51,279 nucleotides of DNA. Source: Clostridium frigoris (GTDB taxonomy: Bacteria > Bacillota > Clostridia > Clostridiales > Clostridiaceae). Positions 40,221-51,091 of the stretch are shown here, in pieces. A model generated the notes under the pieces. The model had not been told where the DNA came from. It worked only from the letters and a program-made list of their open reading frames with translations, and searched no databases. Each line of letters opens with the position of its first letter. Within the stretch, counting starts at the first letter, position 1. The translations under genes and the position numbers were made by a program. The stretch lies in contig NZ_JAHLDV010000021.1 of NCBI RefSeq assembly GCF_018861865.1, positions 1 through 51,279 on the forward strand, read 5' to 3'.

Positions 40221-40661
40221 ATGAAACTTCATGAGTTAAAACCTGCGGAAGGTTCAAAAAAATCTCCTAAGAGAATCGGTAGAGGTACTGCTACTGGATG
40301 GGGAAAAACTGCGGGAAGAGGTCAAGATGGACAGAACTCTAGATCTGGTGGTGGAACAAGACCAGGATTTGAAGGAGGTCAGATGCCTTTATATAGGAGA
40401 TTACCTAAAAGAGGTTTTACAAATATTTTTGCAAAACAATACTCTTGTATAAATGTAGATAGACTTAACGTATTCGAAGATGGTACAGAGGTTACACAAG
40501 AATTGTTAGTAGAGAAAAGAATCATAAGAAAGATACATGATGGAGTTAAAATACTTGGTAATGGTAATTTAGAAAAGAATTTGACTGTAAAAGTATCTAA
40601 ACTCTCGAAAGCAGCAGCTGAAAAAATTACAGCAGCTGGGGGAAAAGTTGAGGTGATATAA
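40221..40661 (+). CDS. rplO: 50S ribosomal protein L15
   Basis: The 146-aa protein has the long glycine- and lysine-rich N-terminal tail ([23 protein letters not shown]) that penetrates rRNA, and the [17 protein letters not shown] signature. GAGGAGGTG precedes the ATG. Its stop directly abuts the secY start. Confidence 0.98.
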   Translation: MKLHELKPAEGSKKSPKRIGRGTATGWGKTAGRGQDGQNSRSGGGTRPGFEGGQMPLYRRLPKRGFTNIFAKQYSCINVDRLNVFEDGTEVTQELLVEKRIIRKIHDGVKILGNGNLEKNLTVKVSKLSKAAAEKITAAGGKVEVI

Positions 40662-41942
40662 ATGCTATCAACCATACGTAATGCCTGGAAAATTCCTGAT
40701 TTAAAAAAACGTATGATATTTACGCTACTTATGGTTGTAATTATGCGGGTAGGTATTTTCATTCCTGTTCCCGGTGTAGATGCTAGCAAGTTAGCAAGTT
40801 TAACTAGTAATGGAGGAACATTATTTAGTTTTTACGATATGCTTTCAGGTGGTGCATTTGGTAAATTTAGTATTTTCGCAATGGGTGTTGGTCCATACAT
40901 AAACGCATCTATTATAATGCAATTACTAGTAATTGCAATTCCATACTTAGAGCAACTTTCTAAAGAAGGACTTGAAGGACGTAAGAAAATACAAGATTAT
41001 ACTAGATATGCTTCAATAGTACTAGGAGCTTTGCAAGCTTTTGGTATGTATGCAATTATTGCAGGTACTGGGGCATTTTCGGATACATCTAGTTTAACCA
41101 TATTTTTAGTGGTACTAACGATGACTACTGCATCAACATTTTTGGTGTGGATAGGTGAACAAATTACAGGTAAAGGTATTGGTAATGGTGTTTCATTGAT
41201 AATATTTATTAATATTATATCTGGATTACCTGCACTTGCATATAAAATTGCTGGACTTCAAAAGGCAGGCACTGTAAATTTTGTAGAAGTTATATTGTTT
41301 GTTTTAATTGCTGTGGCATTATTAGTTGCAGTAGTAATCGCAAGTTTAAGTGAAAGAAGAATCCCAGTTCAATATGCAGGGAAGGCTGTTGGAAACAAAG
41401 TTTTCAAAGGACAATCAACACATATTCCTATTGGAGTAAATGCATCTGGAGTTATCGGTATAATCTTTGCAATGTCAGTAATGACATTCCCAGCAACAAT
41501 AGCACAGCTAAAACCGACATCATCAATTGCAAAATTCATCACAGGAAGTCCTTGGAGCATATTTGAAGCAAATAGTTGGAAATATGCATTGGTGTATTTT
41601 GTATTAATAGTATTTTTTACATGGTTTTATACTCAGGTAACATTTAAACCAGATGAAATGGCAGAAAATATGCATAAATCATCAGGTTTCATACCAGGTA
41701 TTAGACCAGGAGAAAATACGGCAACATATATCGATAGTGTACTTACTAAGGTTTCAATACTTGGAGGAATTTTTGCAGGTGTTATAGCATTGTTTCCTAT
41801 TATTACAGAAGGTTTTACTCAATTCAAGGGAATATACTTTGGAGGCACAATGTTATTAATTATGGTTAATGTTGGTATCGAAACATTGAGACAACTTGAA
41901 TCACAATTGGTAATGCGTCATTACAAAGGATTTCTTAAATAA
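40662..41942 (+). CDS. secY: protein translocase subunit SecY
   Basis: The pore of the SecYEG channel. The 426-aa protein has the ten-membrane-segment layout: [20 protein letters not shown] at the start, the plug region [45 protein letters not shown] and the cytoplasmic loop [24 protein letters not shown]. It begins immediately after the rplO stop, with its ribosome binding site (GAGGTG) inside rplO. Confidence 0.98.
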   Translation: MLSTIRNAWKIPDLKKRMIFTLLMVVIMRVGIFIPVPGVDASKLASLTSNGGTLFSFYDMLSGGAFGKFSIFAMGVGPYINASIIMQLLVIAIPYLEQLSKEGLEGRKKIQDYTRYASIVLGALQAFGMYAIIAGTGAFSDTSSLTIFLVVLTMTTASTFLVWIGEQITGKGIGNGVSLIIFINIISGLPALAYKIAGLQKAGTVNFVEVILFVLIAVALLVAVVIASLSERRIPVQYAGKAVGNKVFKGQSTHIPIGVNASGVIGIIFAMSVMTFPATIAQLKPTSSIAKFITGSPWSIFEANSWKYALVYFVLIVFFTWFYTQVTFKPDEMAENMHKSSGFIPGIRPGENTATYIDSVLTKVSILGGIFAGVIALFPIITEGFTQFKGIYFGGTMLLIMVNVGIETLRQLESQLVMRHYKGFLK

Positions 41943-41964
41943 AATAATACCAGGAGATGATACT

Positions 41965-42618
41965 ATGAGAATAATCTTGTTAGGTCCTCCGGGAGCTGGA
42001 AAAGGAACTCAAGCAAAATCAATTAGCAACAAGTTCTCCATACCACATATATCAACAGGGGATATATTCAGAAAGAATATTTCTAAAAAAACCCCTCTTG
42101 GAATTGAAGCTAAGAGACATATTGATAAGGGACATTTAGTTCCAGATAAATTGACTATAGATATAATTAAAGATAGGTTAGATAATGAAGATTGCAATAA
42201 TGGATTTTTATTAGATGGTTATCCTAGAACTGTTAATCAAGGTGAAGCTTTAAAAAGTCTATTGGGTGAAAAAGGTATTCAACTTGATGTAGCATTATTA
42301 ATAAAAGTTCCCAAAGAATTCATTTTAGATAGAATGACTGGTCGTAGAGTGTGTCTTGCTTGTGGTGCTAGTTATCATATTACATTCAATCCATCGAAAA
42401 TAGTTGGTAAGTGTGATTTATGTGGAAGTGATCTTGTTCAAAGAGCTGATGACACTGAAGAAACCGTTAATGAACGGATAGACATATATGAAGCTCAAAC
42501 ACAACCATTAATAAAGTATTATGGTGACAAGAATTTATTATCAGAAGTTGATGGGACACAAGAAATTAACAGTGTATTTGACAGTATCTGTAGTATCTTA
42601 GATGAGATAAAAAAGTAG
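41965..42618 (+). CDS. adk: adenylate kinase
   Basis: Interconverts AMP+ATP and 2 ADP. The 217-aa long form has the P-loop [11 protein letters not shown] (7-17), the AMP-binding DGYPRT and a zinc-type LID with four cysteines (CLAC and CDLC, about 130-155). AGGAG precedes the ATG. In clostridia map normally follows; here only a wreck of it does. Confidence 0.98.
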   Translation: MRIILLGPPGAGKGTQAKSISNKFSIPHISTGDIFRKNISKKTPLGIEAKRHIDKGHLVPDKLTIDIIKDRLDNEDCNNGFLLDGYPRTVNQGEALKSLLGEKGIQLDVALLIKVPKEFILDRMTGRRVCLACGASYHITFNPSKIVGKCDLCGSDLVQRADDTEETVNERIDIYEAQTQPLIKYYGDKNLLSEVDGTQEINSVFDSICSILDEIKK

Positions 42619-42620
42619 TA

Positions 42621-42923
42621 AATACAAAAAAGAATGTGGAAATTTAATTTATGAGAGATGCGGGTAAGGTGGTTTCAGAAACTCTTGCAATAATTAAGAG
42701 GTAATAAAACCTAGAATAACCACTGCAGAACTAAATAAATTAGCTGAAGAGTTCATAATAAAACAGGGTGATAAACCATTTTTTAAGGGTTATTGTGGAT
42801 TTCCAGCGTTCATATTTACATCTGTTAATGATGAAGTGGTTCATGGAATTCCATCTAACCGGGTTTTACTTTAAGGAGACATGATGATATAAATTATGTT
42901 CCTGAAATATTAGCATTGAACTA
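42621..42923 (+). pseudogene. map: decayed methionine aminopeptidase (map) remnant
   Basis: MAP removes N-terminal Met from new proteins. Fragments are recognisable in order: KNVEI, stop, FMRDAGKVVSETLAIIK in one frame; then, after a frameshift near 42702, ITTAELNKLAEEFIIKQG, FKGYCGFPA and SVNDEVVHGIPSNRVL in another frame. A stop then replaces the expected KEGD region, and the rest of the catalytic domain, with the metal ligands, is gone. A short YVPEILALN-like stretch just before the next gene may be the old C-terminus. A working map must be elsewhere in the genome. Confidence 0.88.
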
Positions 42924-42938
42924 ATTGAGGTGAATGAT

Positions 42939-43220
42939 TTGGAGAATAATAGCCTTGTAGGTAAGGTGGTAAATTCTAAAGCGGGCAGGGATATGCACAA
43001 AACGTTTATTGTTGTAGGTATACTTAATAATGAATATGTGTATATTTCTGATGGAGAGTTAAGAAGAATAGAGAAACCTAAAAAGAAGAAGGTTAAACAT
43101 CTAAATTTTACAGGCACTGTAGCTGAAGAAATTAGAGATATAATTTTATCTAAAAAAGATGTTACTAATTCTAAAATTAAAATATTTTTGCAGTCTGCAG
43201 ATATTGGTAAGGAGGTTTGA
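42939..43220 (+). CDS. KOW-domain RNA-binding protein (L14e-like)
   Basis: A small protein found between map and infA in clostridia and related groups. The 93-aa sequence begins with the KOW-type strand pattern [23 protein letters not shown], followed by a basic KPKKKKVKH patch and a helical tail. The start is TTG at 42939, eight bases after GAGG at 42927; a GTG at 42930 overlaps the ribosome binding site. Its exact role is not established. Confidence 0.85.
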   Translation: MENNSLVGKVVNSKAGRDMHKTFIVVGILNNEYVYISDGELRRIEKPKKKKVKHLNFTGTVAEEIRDIILSKKDVTNSKIKIFLQSADIGKEV

Positions 43221-43227
43221 TTACCTT

Positions 43228-43446
43228 ATGTCAAAAGATGATATAATAGAAATGCAAGGTGTGGTATTAGAAACTTTGCCCAATGCAATATTTCAAGTTG
43301 AATTGGAGAGTGGGCATAAAATATTAGCTCATATTTCAGGTAAGTTAAGAATGAATTTCATAAGAATATTACCAGGAGACAAGGTTACAGTAGAACTTTC
43401 CCCATATGATTTAACACGTGGGAGAATAACTTGGAGAGACAAGTAA
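43228..43446 (+). CDS. infA: translation initiation factor IF-1
   Basis: IF-1 occupies the A site during initiation. The 72-aa S1-fold protein ([19 protein letters not shown]... and [11 protein letters not shown]) is exactly the usual length. AAGGAGG supports the ATG at 43228. It is separated from the KOW gene by 7 bases. Confidence 0.98.
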   Translation: MSKDDIIEMQGVVLETLPNAIFQVELESGHKILAHISGKLRMNFIRILPGDKVTVELSPYDLTRGRITWRDK

Positions 43447-43449
43447 TAA

Positions 43450-43575
<126 letters not shown>

Positions 43576-43643
43576 TCGGTTTTATTTATAAGAAGTATTA
43601 ACATAATTAGTAAATGTAGAGTTAATATTTTAATAATAAATCG

Positions 43644-43678
43644 TTATTACATCGTTTTAGAAGCTTGAGATGTGATAA
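43644..43678 (+). promoter_or_regulatory. ten-pair hairpin in the rpsM leader
   Basis: TTATTACATC (43644-43653) pairs with GATGTGATAA (43669-43678; one G-T pair). It lies about 38 bases before the rpsM ATG in a long rpmJ-rpsM spacer. No T run follows, so it may be a regulatory or processing site. Confidence 0.55.
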
Positions 43679-43716
43679 AATTATAACAACAATTACGTGG
43701 GAGGTGTAAACAGTAA

Positions 43717-44085
43717 ATGGCAAGAATAGCAGGTATTGACCTACCAAGGGAAAAAAGAGTTGAAATAGGTTTAACATATATATTTGGTATAGGGTTAACA
43801 AAATCACAGGGGATTATAAAATCTGTTGGGATAAATCCTGATACAAGAGTTAAGGACTTAACTGAAGAAGAAGTTAATGAGTTAAGAACATACATTCAAA
43901 AGAATTTTATAATTGAGGGTGACTTAAGAAGAAGAGTTGCATTAGATATAAAAAGATTAATGGAAGTTGGATGTTATAGAGGTATAAGACATAGAAAAGG
44001 TCTTCCAGTAAGAGGACAAAAAACTAAAACTAATGCAAGAACAAGAAAAGGCCCTAAGAAAACAATGGCGGGTAAGAAGAAATAG
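43717..44085 (+). CDS. rpsM: 30S ribosomal protein S13
   Basis: S13 contacts P-site tRNA and the 50S bridge. The 122-aa protein begins [24 protein letters not shown] and ends with the basic tail after [27 protein letters not shown] precedes the ATG. Confidence 0.98.
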   Translation: MARIAGIDLPREKRVEIGLTYIFGIGLTKSQGIIKSVGINPDTRVKDLTEEEVNELRTYIQKNFIIEGDLRRRVALDIKRLMEVGCYRGIRHRKGLPVRGQKTKTNARTRKGPKKTMAGKKK

Positions 44086-44100
44086 TAAGGAGGGAATAAC

Positions 44101-44493
44101 ATGGCTCAAAAAGTTAAAAGAAGTAGAAGAAAAAAAGAAAGAAAAAATGTTGAGCACGGTTGTGCACACATAAAGTCTACTTTCAATAATTCCATCGTTA
44201 CACTTACAGATGTAGCTGGTAATGCTTTATCTTGGTCTAGTGCAGGTGGATTAGGGTTTAGAGGATCTAGAAAAAGTACTCCATTTGCAGCTCAAATGGC
44301 AGCAGAAGCTGCTACAAAAGCAGCTATGGAGCACGGACTAAAGAGTGTTGACGTATTTGTTAAAGGACCAGGAGCAGGTAGAGAAGCGGCAATTAGGTCA
44401 CTTCAAGCGGCTGGATTAGAAATTACATTAATCAAAGACGTTACTCCAATTCCTCATAATGGATGTAGACCACCAAAGAGAAGAAGAGTTTGA
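44101..44493 (+). CDS. rpsK: 30S ribosomal protein S11
   Basis: Platform protein near the E site. The 130-aa protein has [24 protein letters not shown] and the C-terminal [26 protein letters not shown] precedes the ATG. Confidence 0.98.
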   Translation: MAQKVKRSRRKKERKNVEHGCAHIKSTFNNSIVTLTDVAGNALSWSSAGGLGFRGSRKSTPFAAQMAAEAATKAAMEHGLKSVDVFVKGPGAGREAAIRSLQAAGLEITLIKDVTPIPHNGCRPPKRRRV

Positions 44494-44527
44494 TTTATAG
44501 TTTATAAAAACAGGAGGTGTAATTTGA

Positions 44528-45148
44528 ATGGCAAGATATACTGGAGCTACTTGTAGACTTTGCAGAAGAGAAGGTATGAAGCTGAACCTTAAGGGTGATA
44601 GATGCTTTACAGATAAATGTGCATTTGCCAGAAGAGGCTATGCACCAGGACAACATGGACAAAGTAAGAAAAAAATGTCCAATTACGGATTACAATTGAG
44701 AGAAAAACAAAAAGCTAAGAGAATATACGGAATACTTGAAAGTCAATTTAGAAGATACTATGAAAAAGCTGACAAGTTAAGAGGAATAACAGGTGAGAAT
44801 CTATTGAAACTCTTAGAAGTTAGACTTGACAACGTAGTTTATAAATTGGGTTATGGTAATTCAAGACAAGAAGCTAGGCAACTAGTAACTCACGGACATT
44901 TCTTAGTTAACGGTAAAAAGGTAGATATTCCTTCTTACAGTTTAACAGTAAATGAAGTAGTATCTGCATGTGAAAAAAGCAGAGCTACTGAGAAGTTTAA
45001 GGTTTTCCTTGAAAACCCTAAAACCTTACCAAATTGGTTAGAAGCTAACTTAGAAAAATTTGAAGGAAAAGTTTTAGCAATACCAACTAGGGAAGATATA
45101 GATGTTCCTGTTAATGAAACGTTAATCGTCGAATTATACAGTAAATAG
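44528..45148 (+). CDS. rpsD: 30S ribosomal protein S4
   Basis: S4 starts 16S assembly. The 206-aa protein has a zinc-finger-type N-terminus (CRLC...CFTDKC) and the S4 RNA-binding fold with [34 protein letters not shown] precedes the ATG. In Bacillus S4 represses itself; no equivalent element was recognised here. Confidence 0.98.
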   Translation: MARYTGATCRLCRREGMKLNLKGDRCFTDKCAFARRGYAPGQHGQSKKKMSNYGLQLREKQKAKRIYGILESQFRRYYEKADKLRGITGENLLKLLEVRLDNVVYKLGYGNSRQEARQLVTHGHFLVNGKKVDIPSYSLTVNEVVSACEKSRATEKFKVFLENPKTLPNWLEANLEKFEGKVLAIPTREDIDVPVNETLIVELYSK

Positions 45149-45209
45149 TCATCAATATAGAATCAGTTGCCCTCATAATAGGTTGCCAATTAAAAAAGGG
45201 AGGGTTTAT

Positions 45210-46157
45210 ATGTTGGAAATAGAAAAGCCAAAAATAGAATGTGTAGAAACAGCTGAAGATGGTTCTTATGGTAAATTTATAATTGAACCATTGGAAAGGG
45301 GTTATGGTATAACTTTAGGTAATGCATTAAGGAGAATTCTTCTTTCTTCTTTACCTGGAGTTGCTACAACAGCAGTTAAGATTGATACAGTACTTCATGA
45401 ATTTTCCACAGTTAAAGGTGTTAAAGAAGATGTTACAGAGTTAATTCTAAACATCAAAAGCTTGGCACTGACAATGGAGGGAGAAGGTCCTAGAACAGTA
45501 TATATTGATGCTAAAGGACCGGGAGTAGTTACTGGAGCAGATATTAGCACTGATGGAGATGTAGTGGTAGTTAATAGTGATTTGCATATAGCAACATTGG
45601 ATGACGATGCTAAATTATATATGGAACTAACTGTTAATAAAGGTAGAGGATATGTGTCTATGGCTAAAAACAAGACAGATGAATTGCCAATAGCTACAAT
45701 ACCAGTTGATTCAATTTATACTCCAGTTAAAAGAGTGAATTTTACTGTTGAAAACACAAGAGTAGGCCAAATTACTGATTATGATAAATTGACAATTGAA
45801 ATTTGGACTAATGGAACAATTAGACCAGATGAGGCTATTGGTTTATCAGCTAAAATTCTTATTGAACACTTTAAATTGTTTATGACATTAACAGATCATG
45901 CTGATAATGTTGAAATAATGGTTGAAAAAGAAGAAGATAAGAAAGAAAAAGTTCTTGAAATGACTATAGAAGAGTTAGATCTTTCAGTTAGAAGTTATAA
46001 TTGCTTGAAAAGAGCTGGAATTAATACAGTTCAGGAACTAACAGAAAGATCAATGGATGATATGATGAAGGTTAGAAATTTAGGTAAGAAATCACTTGAA
46101 GAAGTTGAACAAAAACTTCAAGCTTTGAGTTTGAACTTAAAACTAACTGAAGAGTAA
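45210..46157 (+). CDS. rpoA: RNA polymerase alpha subunit
   Basis: The 315-aa protein has the assembly domain ([25 protein letters not shown]) and the C-terminal DNA-binding domain ([23 protein letters not shown] and [10 protein letters not shown]). GGGAGGG supports the ATG at 45210. It keeps the usual rpsD-rpoA-rplQ order. Confidence 0.98.
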   Translation: MLEIEKPKIECVETAEDGSYGKFIIEPLERGYGITLGNALRRILLSSLPGVATTAVKIDTVLHEFSTVKGVKEDVTELILNIKSLALTMEGEGPRTVYIDAKGPGVVTGADISTDGDVVVVNSDLHIATLDDDAKLYMELTVNKGRGYVSMAKNKTDELPIATIPVDSIYTPVKRVNFTVENTRVGQITDYDKLTIEIWTNGTIRPDEAIGLSAKILIEHFKLFMTLTDHADNVEIMVEKEEDKKEKVLEMTIEELDLSVRSYNCLKRAGINTVQELTERSMDDMMKVRNLGKKSLEEVEQKLQALSLNLKLTEE

Positions 46158-46169
46158 GGAGGAAAATAT

Positions 46170-46511
46170 ATGGCAATGTACCGTAAATTAGGACGCGCCA
46201 CTGATCAAAGAATTGCAATGTTTAGAAGTCTTGCAACTAATTTGTTGAAGTATGGTAAGATCGAAACTACAGTAACTAGAGCAAAAGAAACTAGAAAGTT
46301 TGCTGAAAGAATGATAACTCTTGGAAAAAGAGGAGATCTTCATGCTAGAAGACAGGCACTTGCATTCATTACTGAAGAAAGCGTAGTTAAAGATTTATTT
46401 GATAATATTGCACCCAAATATGCTGAGAGAAACGGCGGATATACTAGAATCATGAAAATGGGTCCAAGAAGAGGCGACGCAGCAGAAATGAGTATAATAG
46501 AATTAGTATAG
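46170..46511 (+). CDS. rplQ: 50S ribosomal protein L17
   Basis: The 113-aa protein begins [21 protein letters not shown] and ends [21 protein letters not shown], both standard. AAGGAGG precedes the ATG. It is the last gene of the S10-spc-alpha run and is followed by a strong terminator. Confidence 0.98.
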   Translation: MAMYRKLGRATDQRIAMFRSLATNLLKYGKIETTVTRAKETRKFAERMITLGKRGDLHARRQALAFITEESVVKDLFDNIAPKYAERNGGYTRIMKMGPRRGDAAEMSIIELV

Positions 46512-46521
46512 TTTGAGCAAA

Positions 46522-46558
46522 GGGGATTAAGTTGGAACAAACTTAATCCCCATTTTCT
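46522..46558 (+). terminator. rplQ terminator
   Basis: GGGGATTAAGTT (46522-46533) and AACTTAATCCCC (46540-46551) form a perfect 12-bp stem followed by ATTTTCTT. Confidence 0.9.
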
Positions 46559-46662
46559 TATTAATATTTAATTGATTTTGGAAAGATTTCTACTGAAGTT
46601 GTAATTAACTAATTTAGTAGATTTTAATTTTATCATATTTATAAACGTTGGGAGTGACACTT

Positions 46663-47508
46663 ATGGGTGAAAAAATGGTTATATGTAATAAACTTGTTTA
46701 TAAGTACCCGCAAAGTGAAGGCGAGGAACCTAAGGTGGCTGTAGATGGATTAGATCTAGAGGTTAATATGGGTGAATTTTTAGTGGTACTAGGCCATAAT
46801 GGCTCAGGAAAATCAACTTTCGCTAAGCATATAAATGCACTACTAATACCAACAACCGGGGAAATTTATGTGGATGGATTACAAACATCTGTAGAAGCTA
46901 ATTTATGGAAGATTAGAAATGTAGCTGGTATGGTATTTCAAAATCCAGATAATCAAATTGTTGCAACCATAGTAGAAGAAGATGTAGCATTTGGTCCAGA
47001 GAATTTAGGATTAGATCCTAAGGAAATTAGAAAAAGAGTGGATGATGCTTTAAAAAGTGTACATATGTACGAATATAGAAAACATGCTCCACATTTACTT
47101 TCGGGTGGTCAAAAACAAAGAGTGGCGATTGCAGGCATTCTTGCTATGATGCCAAAATGCATTGTTTTCGATGAACCAACAGCGATGCTTGATCCATATG
47201 GAAGAAAAGAAGTTATGAGAACTATAAAAAAGATAAACAAAAATTACGGGATAACAATCATTCTAATAACTCATAATATGGAAGAAGCAGTAGAAGCGGA
47301 TAGAATAGTAGTTATGGATAGTGGTAAAATTGTAATGAACGGAAAACCAAAAGAAATATTTAAGAATGTAGCTACTATGAAAAAAATAGGTTTAGATGTT
47401 CCGCAGGTAACAGAGCTTGCGTATGAACTTAGACAGAATGGTATTAATATAGAATCTGGTATACTAACTATAGATGAGATGGTGAATGCATTATGTCAAT
47501 TAAAATAG
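46663..47508 (+). CDS. ecfA1: ECF transporter ATPase EcfA1
   Basis: One of two ATPases of the energy-coupling module shared by vitamin/metal ECF importers. The 281-aa protein has Walker [11 protein letters not shown]-loop [10 protein letters not shown], signature [10 protein letters not shown], Walker [12 protein letters not shown] and switch His in THNMEE. GGGAG supports the ATG at 46663; an in-frame TTG at 46648 overlaps it. It overlaps ecfA2 by 16 bases. Confidence 0.96.
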   Translation: MGEKMVICNKLVYKYPQSEGEEPKVAVDGLDLEVNMGEFLVVLGHNGSGKSTFAKHINALLIPTTGEIYVDGLQTSVEANLWKIRNVAGMVFQNPDNQIVATIVEEDVAFGPENLGLDPKEIRKRVDDALKSVHMYEYRKHAPHLLSGGQKQRVAIAGILAMMPKCIVFDEPTAMLDPYGRKEVMRTIKKINKNYGITIILITHNMEEAVEADRIVVMDSGKIVMNGKPKEIFKNVATMKKIGLDVPQVTELAYELRQNGINIESGILTIDEMVNALCQLK

Positions 47509-48347
47509 AAAATTTAACTTATATATATATGCCAAAAACTCCTTTTGAAAAAAAAGCTATAGATGATGTATCTATAGAAATAAAGCAAGGAGAATTTGTG
47601 GCACTCATTGGGCATACAGGCTCTGGTAAATCGACCCTAATTCAACATATAAATGGGTTACTAAAACCAACATCGGGTACGATTTTAGTAGATGATATTG
47701 ATATAACGAAAAAAAAAGTGAAATTAACAAGTATAAGAAAAAAAGTTGGATTAGTATTTCAATATCCCGAATATCAACTTTTTGAAGAAACTATTGAAAA
47801 AGACATTTCATTTGGACCACGAAATTTAGGTCTAGATAATGATGAGATAAATAGAAGAGTTCAAAGCGCCATGAAAATTGTTGGACTTGATTATGGAGAA
47901 TATAAAGATAAGTCACCTTTTGAGATAAGTGGTGGTCAAAAGAGAAGAGTAGCTATTGCAGGAGTAGTAGCTATGGAGCCAAGGGTATTAATTTTAGATG
48001 AACCAACCGCAGGACTTGATCCAAAAGGAAGAGATGATATCTTAAATAAAATTGTTGAGCTTTATAAAGCAAACAATATGACTATAATTTTAGTATCACA
48101 TAGTATGGAAGATGTAGCTAAAGTTGCAAATAGAATTTTAGTAATGGATAAAGGAAAATGTATCTTAGATGGAACACCTGAGAAAATTTTTAGAGAGATA
48201 GATACATTAGAAAGCGTTGGGCTTGCAGTACCACAGGTAACATATTTAATTAGGGAACTTCGTAATAGAGGATTTGATTTATCTCAAGATATATTTACCA
48301 TAGAAAAAGCTAAACAAGAGTTGCTTAAGATACTCAATAAAGAGTAA
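47493..48347 (+). CDS. ecfA2: ECF transporter ATPase EcfA2
   Basis: The partner ATPase, 284 aa. Walker [11 protein letters not shown]-loop [13 protein letters not shown], signature [10 protein letters not shown], Walker [12 protein letters not shown] and switch SHSMED are intact. The ATG lies inside ecfA1, so translation is coupled. The substrate-binding S components are encoded elsewhere. Confidence 0.96.
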   Translation: MSIKIENLTYIYMPKTPFEKKAIDDVSIEIKQGEFVALIGHTGSGKSTLIQHINGLLKPTSGTILVDDIDITKKKVKLTSIRKKVGLVFQYPEYQLFEETIEKDISFGPRNLGLDNDEINRRVQSAMKIVGLDYGEYKDKSPFEISGGQKRRVAIAGVVAMEPRVLILDEPTAGLDPKGRDDILNKIVELYKANNMTIILVSHSMEDVAKVANRILVMDKGKCILDGTPEKIFREIDTLESVGLAVPQVTYLIRELRNRGFDLSQDIFTIEKAKQELLKILNKE

Positions 48348-48423
48348 TGTAGCTCTTTTGCTTGAATAAAAATCATATTTGGAACCGTAATATGTTCTTT
48401 TTACAGCGTTTGGAGGAATTTGT

Positions 48424-49227
48424 ATGATCAAAGATATTACAATAGGACAATATATACCAGGAAATTCTTTTATACATAAGTTAGATCCAAGATTTAAGAT
48501 ATTAATATCTATATTATTTATTATTGACCTATTTCTAGTTAATAATTTTATAGGCTACTTATATGTACTTATATTTATTTTAGTCACAATACTAATTGCA
48601 AATCTATCTGTAAAGTATATTTACAATGGCTTAAAACCTATTTTAGTTTTATTACTTATTACGGCAATACTAAATATTTTTATGACTGGGGGAAATGGAA
48701 GTCTTCCACTTATTCAATGGCATTTTATAAAAATTTATAAAGAAGGTTTAATTATTGCCGCGTTTATGATTATTAGACTAGTTTTTTTAATTATGGGAAC
48801 ATCTATATTAACACTTACAACATCGCCAATAGAACTAACTGATGGCATAGAGAGCCTCCTTAATCCATTTAAAAAAATAGGTGTGCCAGCTCATGAGTTA
48901 GCAATGATGATGACTATAGCATTAAGGTTTATTCCGACGTTAATGGATGAGACTGATAAAATAATGAAAGCACAAATGGCCAGAGGTGCTGATTTTGAAT
49001 CTGGTAATTTAATAAGCAGGGCCAAAAGTTTAATTCCTATTCTAGTACCTTTATTTATAAGTTCTTTTAGGCGGGCGGATGAATTAGCGATGGCTATGGA
49101 ATCTAGATGTTATAAGGGGGGAGAAGGAAGAACTAGAATGAAGCAACTAAAAGTAACTAAAAGAGATTATATTGCAAGTTGTTCATTTATACTACTGTTT
49201 GTCATTACTATTGTTAGTAGAACATAA
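48424..49227 (+). CDS. ecfT: ECF transporter transmembrane subunit EcfT
   Basis: Membrane scaffold linking the ATPases to S components. The 267-aa protein has about five membrane segments and two cytoplasmic coupling motifs, QMARGADFESG and MAMESRCYKGG (Ala-Arg-Gly type). GGAGG precedes the ATG. It completes the ecfA1-A2-T set. Confidence 0.95.
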   Translation: MIKDITIGQYIPGNSFIHKLDPRFKILISILFIIDLFLVNNFIGYLYVLIFILVTILIANLSVKYIYNGLKPILVLLLITAILNIFMTGGNGSLPLIQWHFIKIYKEGLIIAAFMIIRLVFLIMGTSILTLTTSPIELTDGIESLLNPFKKIGVPAHELAMMMTIALRFIPTLMDETDKIMKAQMARGADFESGNLISRAKSLIPILVPLFISSFRRADELAMAMESRCYKGGEGRTRMKQLKVTKRDYIASCSFILLFVITIVSRT

Positions 49228-49289
49228 TATTCTGCTAAAATACAAAGGGTTGTTAAATCCTAGGTATAAATAGAAAGGGGCGTGATGTA

Positions 49290-50024
49290 GTGAGAAACAT
49301 TAAGATTATTATAGAATACGATGGAACAAATTACTCAGGATGGCAAAGACAAAATAATGTTATGACTATTCAAGAAAAAATTGAGAGCGCTATAGAGGAA
49401 CTTACACGCGAAAAAACCCAGATTACAGGTTCTAGTAGAACTGATGCCGGAGTTCATGCTAAGGGTTATACAGGTAACTTTTATACTAATAGCAAAATAA
49501 TGATAGAAAAATTCACAGGAGCTATTAATAGTAAGCTCCCAAGGGATATTGTTATTTTAAATTCTTTTGAAGTTCCATATGAGTTTCACTCACGGTATAA
49601 TAGTATAGGTAAAATGTATAGCTATACTATAATTAATAGGCGAGAGGCTATTGCAGTAGGACGTAATTACATATATCAACATAGGCGAATATTGGATGTA
49701 GAGGCTATGCAACTAGGGGCTGAGTATTTTATAGGTACCCATGATTTTTCTGCTTTCAAAAATTTGGGAAGCTCTGCAAAAACTTCAGTAAGAACTATTT
49801 CTAGGTTAGATATTGTAAAGAATGAAGAGTTTATAAAAATATATGTTGCTGCTGATGGATTTCTATACAATATGGTTAGAATAATAGTTGGAGCATTAAT
49901 CAGAGTTGGAGAAGAGAAAATAAAACCAAGTGAGATTAAAGATATAATTGAGTCGAAACAGAGATCAAAGGCTGGAAAATCGGTTCCAGCGAATGGATTA
50001 TGTTTAGAAGAGGTTTTTTATTAA
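49290..50024 (+). CDS. truA: tRNA pseudouridine synthase A
   Basis: TruA forms pseudouridine 38-40 in tRNA anticodon loops. The 244-aa protein has the catalytic Asp at residue 52 in GSSRTDAGVHAKG, and FLYNMVRIIVGALIRVG near the C-terminus. GTG start after AAAGGGG. It sits between ecfT and rplM as in many Firmicutes. Confidence 0.96.
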   Translation: MRNIKIIIEYDGTNYSGWQRQNNVMTIQEKIESAIEELTREKTQITGSSRTDAGVHAKGYTGNFYTNSKIMIEKFTGAINSKLPRDIVILNSFEVPYEFHSRYNSIGKMYSYTIINRREAIAVGRNYIYQHRRILDVEAMQLGAEYFIGTHDFSAFKNLGSSAKTSVRTISRLDIVKNEEFIKIYVAADGFLYNMVRIIVGALIRVGEEKIKPSEIKDIIESKQRSKAGKSVPANGLCLEEVFY

Positions 50025-50064
50025 AATAAAAGTAATAAAGTTGTAATATGCTTATGTAAAAGCA

Positions 50065-50093
50065 TTGACACACCCGGTAGAATGTATTATACT
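50065..50093 (+). promoter_or_regulatory. rplM promoter
   Basis: TTGACA at 50065-50070, 17-base spacer and TATACT at 50088-50093; RNA would start near 50100. Confidence 0.8.
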
Positions 50094-50099
50094 TATAAA

Positions 50100-50158
50100 T
50101 GTTTGTATAAAATATCGTGTATAAGATCCACTAGCCCCGGATCTTTAGCATAGAGTTT
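50100..50158 (+). promoter_or_regulatory. ribosomal protein L13 leader
   Basis: The short leader before rplM has the hairpin AAGATCC (50123-50129) with GGATCTT (50139-50145) around ACTAGCCCC, a position and shape matching the known Firmicute L13 leader. The likely role is feedback on rplM-rpsI. The family assignment is from memory. Confidence 0.7.
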
Positions 50159-50188
50159 TAATTGTTAAAAGTTCAGGGAGGGAAAATA

Positions 50189-50623
50189 ATGAAATCATAC
50201 TTAGCAAAACCACTAGAAGTAGAAAGAAAATGGTTCGTTGTAGACGTAGAAGGAAAAGTTTTAGGAAGAGCAGCTAGCCAAATAGCTTCAATATTAAGAG
50301 GAAAACATAAACCAACATTTACACCATCTGTAGATACAGGTGACTTTGTAATTGTAATTAATGCTGATAAGATAGTTTTAACTGGTAAGAAATTAGACCA
50401 AAAAATGTTAAGACATCATTCTCATTATCCAGGTGGATTAAAAGAAGTTCCATATAGAATTGCACTAGCTAAAAAGCCTGAGTTCATTTTTGAAGAGGCA
50501 GTTAGAAGAATGCTTCCAACGGGACCATTAGGTCGTCAAACACTTAAAAAAATGATTGTTTACAGAGGACCAGAACATAAGAACGAAGCTCAAAACCCAG
50601 AAGTACTAGTACTTAAATACTAA
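50189..50623 (+). CDS. rplM: 50S ribosomal protein L13
   Basis: The 144-aa protein has [21 protein letters not shown] at the N-terminus and [15 protein letters not shown] and [15 protein letters not shown] motifs. GGGAGGG supports the ATG at 50189. Usual rplM-rpsI pair. Confidence 0.98.
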   Translation: MKSYLAKPLEVERKWFVVDVEGKVLGRAASQIASILRGKHKPTFTPSVDTGDFVIVINADKIVLTGKKLDQKMLRHHSHYPGGLKEVPYRIALAKKPEFIFEEAVRRMLPTGPLGRQTLKKMIVYRGPEHKNEAQNPEVLVLKY

Positions 50624-50647
50624 TTAGATTCGAAGGGAGGATATATA

Positions 50648-51040
50648 ATGGCAAAAGTTCAATATATAGGAACAGGAAGAAGAAAGACATCAGTTGCTAG
50701 AGTAAGACTTGTACCTGGAGAAGGTAAAATTACTATAAATAAAAGAGCTATAGAAAACTACTTTGGATTAGAAACTTTAATTCTTATAGTTAACCAGCCG
50801 TTAGTATTAACTGGAACTAAAGATAAATTTGATGTTTTAGTTAATGTTAATGGTGGCGGATACACAGGTCAAGCTGGAGCAATAAGACATGGTATTTCTA
50901 GATCTTTATTAAAAGCTGATTTGAATTTAAGACCAGAACTTAAAAAAGCAGGATTTTTAACAAGAGATCCTAGAATGACAGAAAGAAAGAAATACGGTCT
51001 TAAAAAAGCAAGAAGAGCATCTCAATTTTCAAAGAGATAA
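50648..51040 (+). CDS. rpsI: 30S ribosomal protein S9
   Basis: S9's C-terminal tail touches P-site tRNA. The 130-aa protein has [40 protein letters not shown] and the end [12 protein letters not shown], all standard. AAGGGAGG precedes the ATG. A terminator and then a group II intron follow. Confidence 0.98.
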   Translation: MAKVQYIGTGRRKTSVARVRLVPGEGKITINKRAIENYFGLETLILIVNQPLVLTGTKDKFDVLVNVNGGGYTGQAGAIRHGISRSLLKADLNLRPELKKAGFLTRDPRMTERKKYGLKKARRASQFSKR

Positions 51041-51054
51041 TAATAGCAAAGTTG

Positions 51055-51090
51055 AAAACCCTACAAACATTTATGTTTGTAGGGTTTTTT
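51055..51090 (+). terminator. rpsI terminator
   Basis: AACCCTACAAAC and GTTTGTAGGGTT form a perfect 12-bp stem around ATTTAT with a T run. It ends the rplM-rpsI transcript and forms the likely target site of the adjacent intron. Confidence 0.93.
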
Positions 51091-51091
51091 A

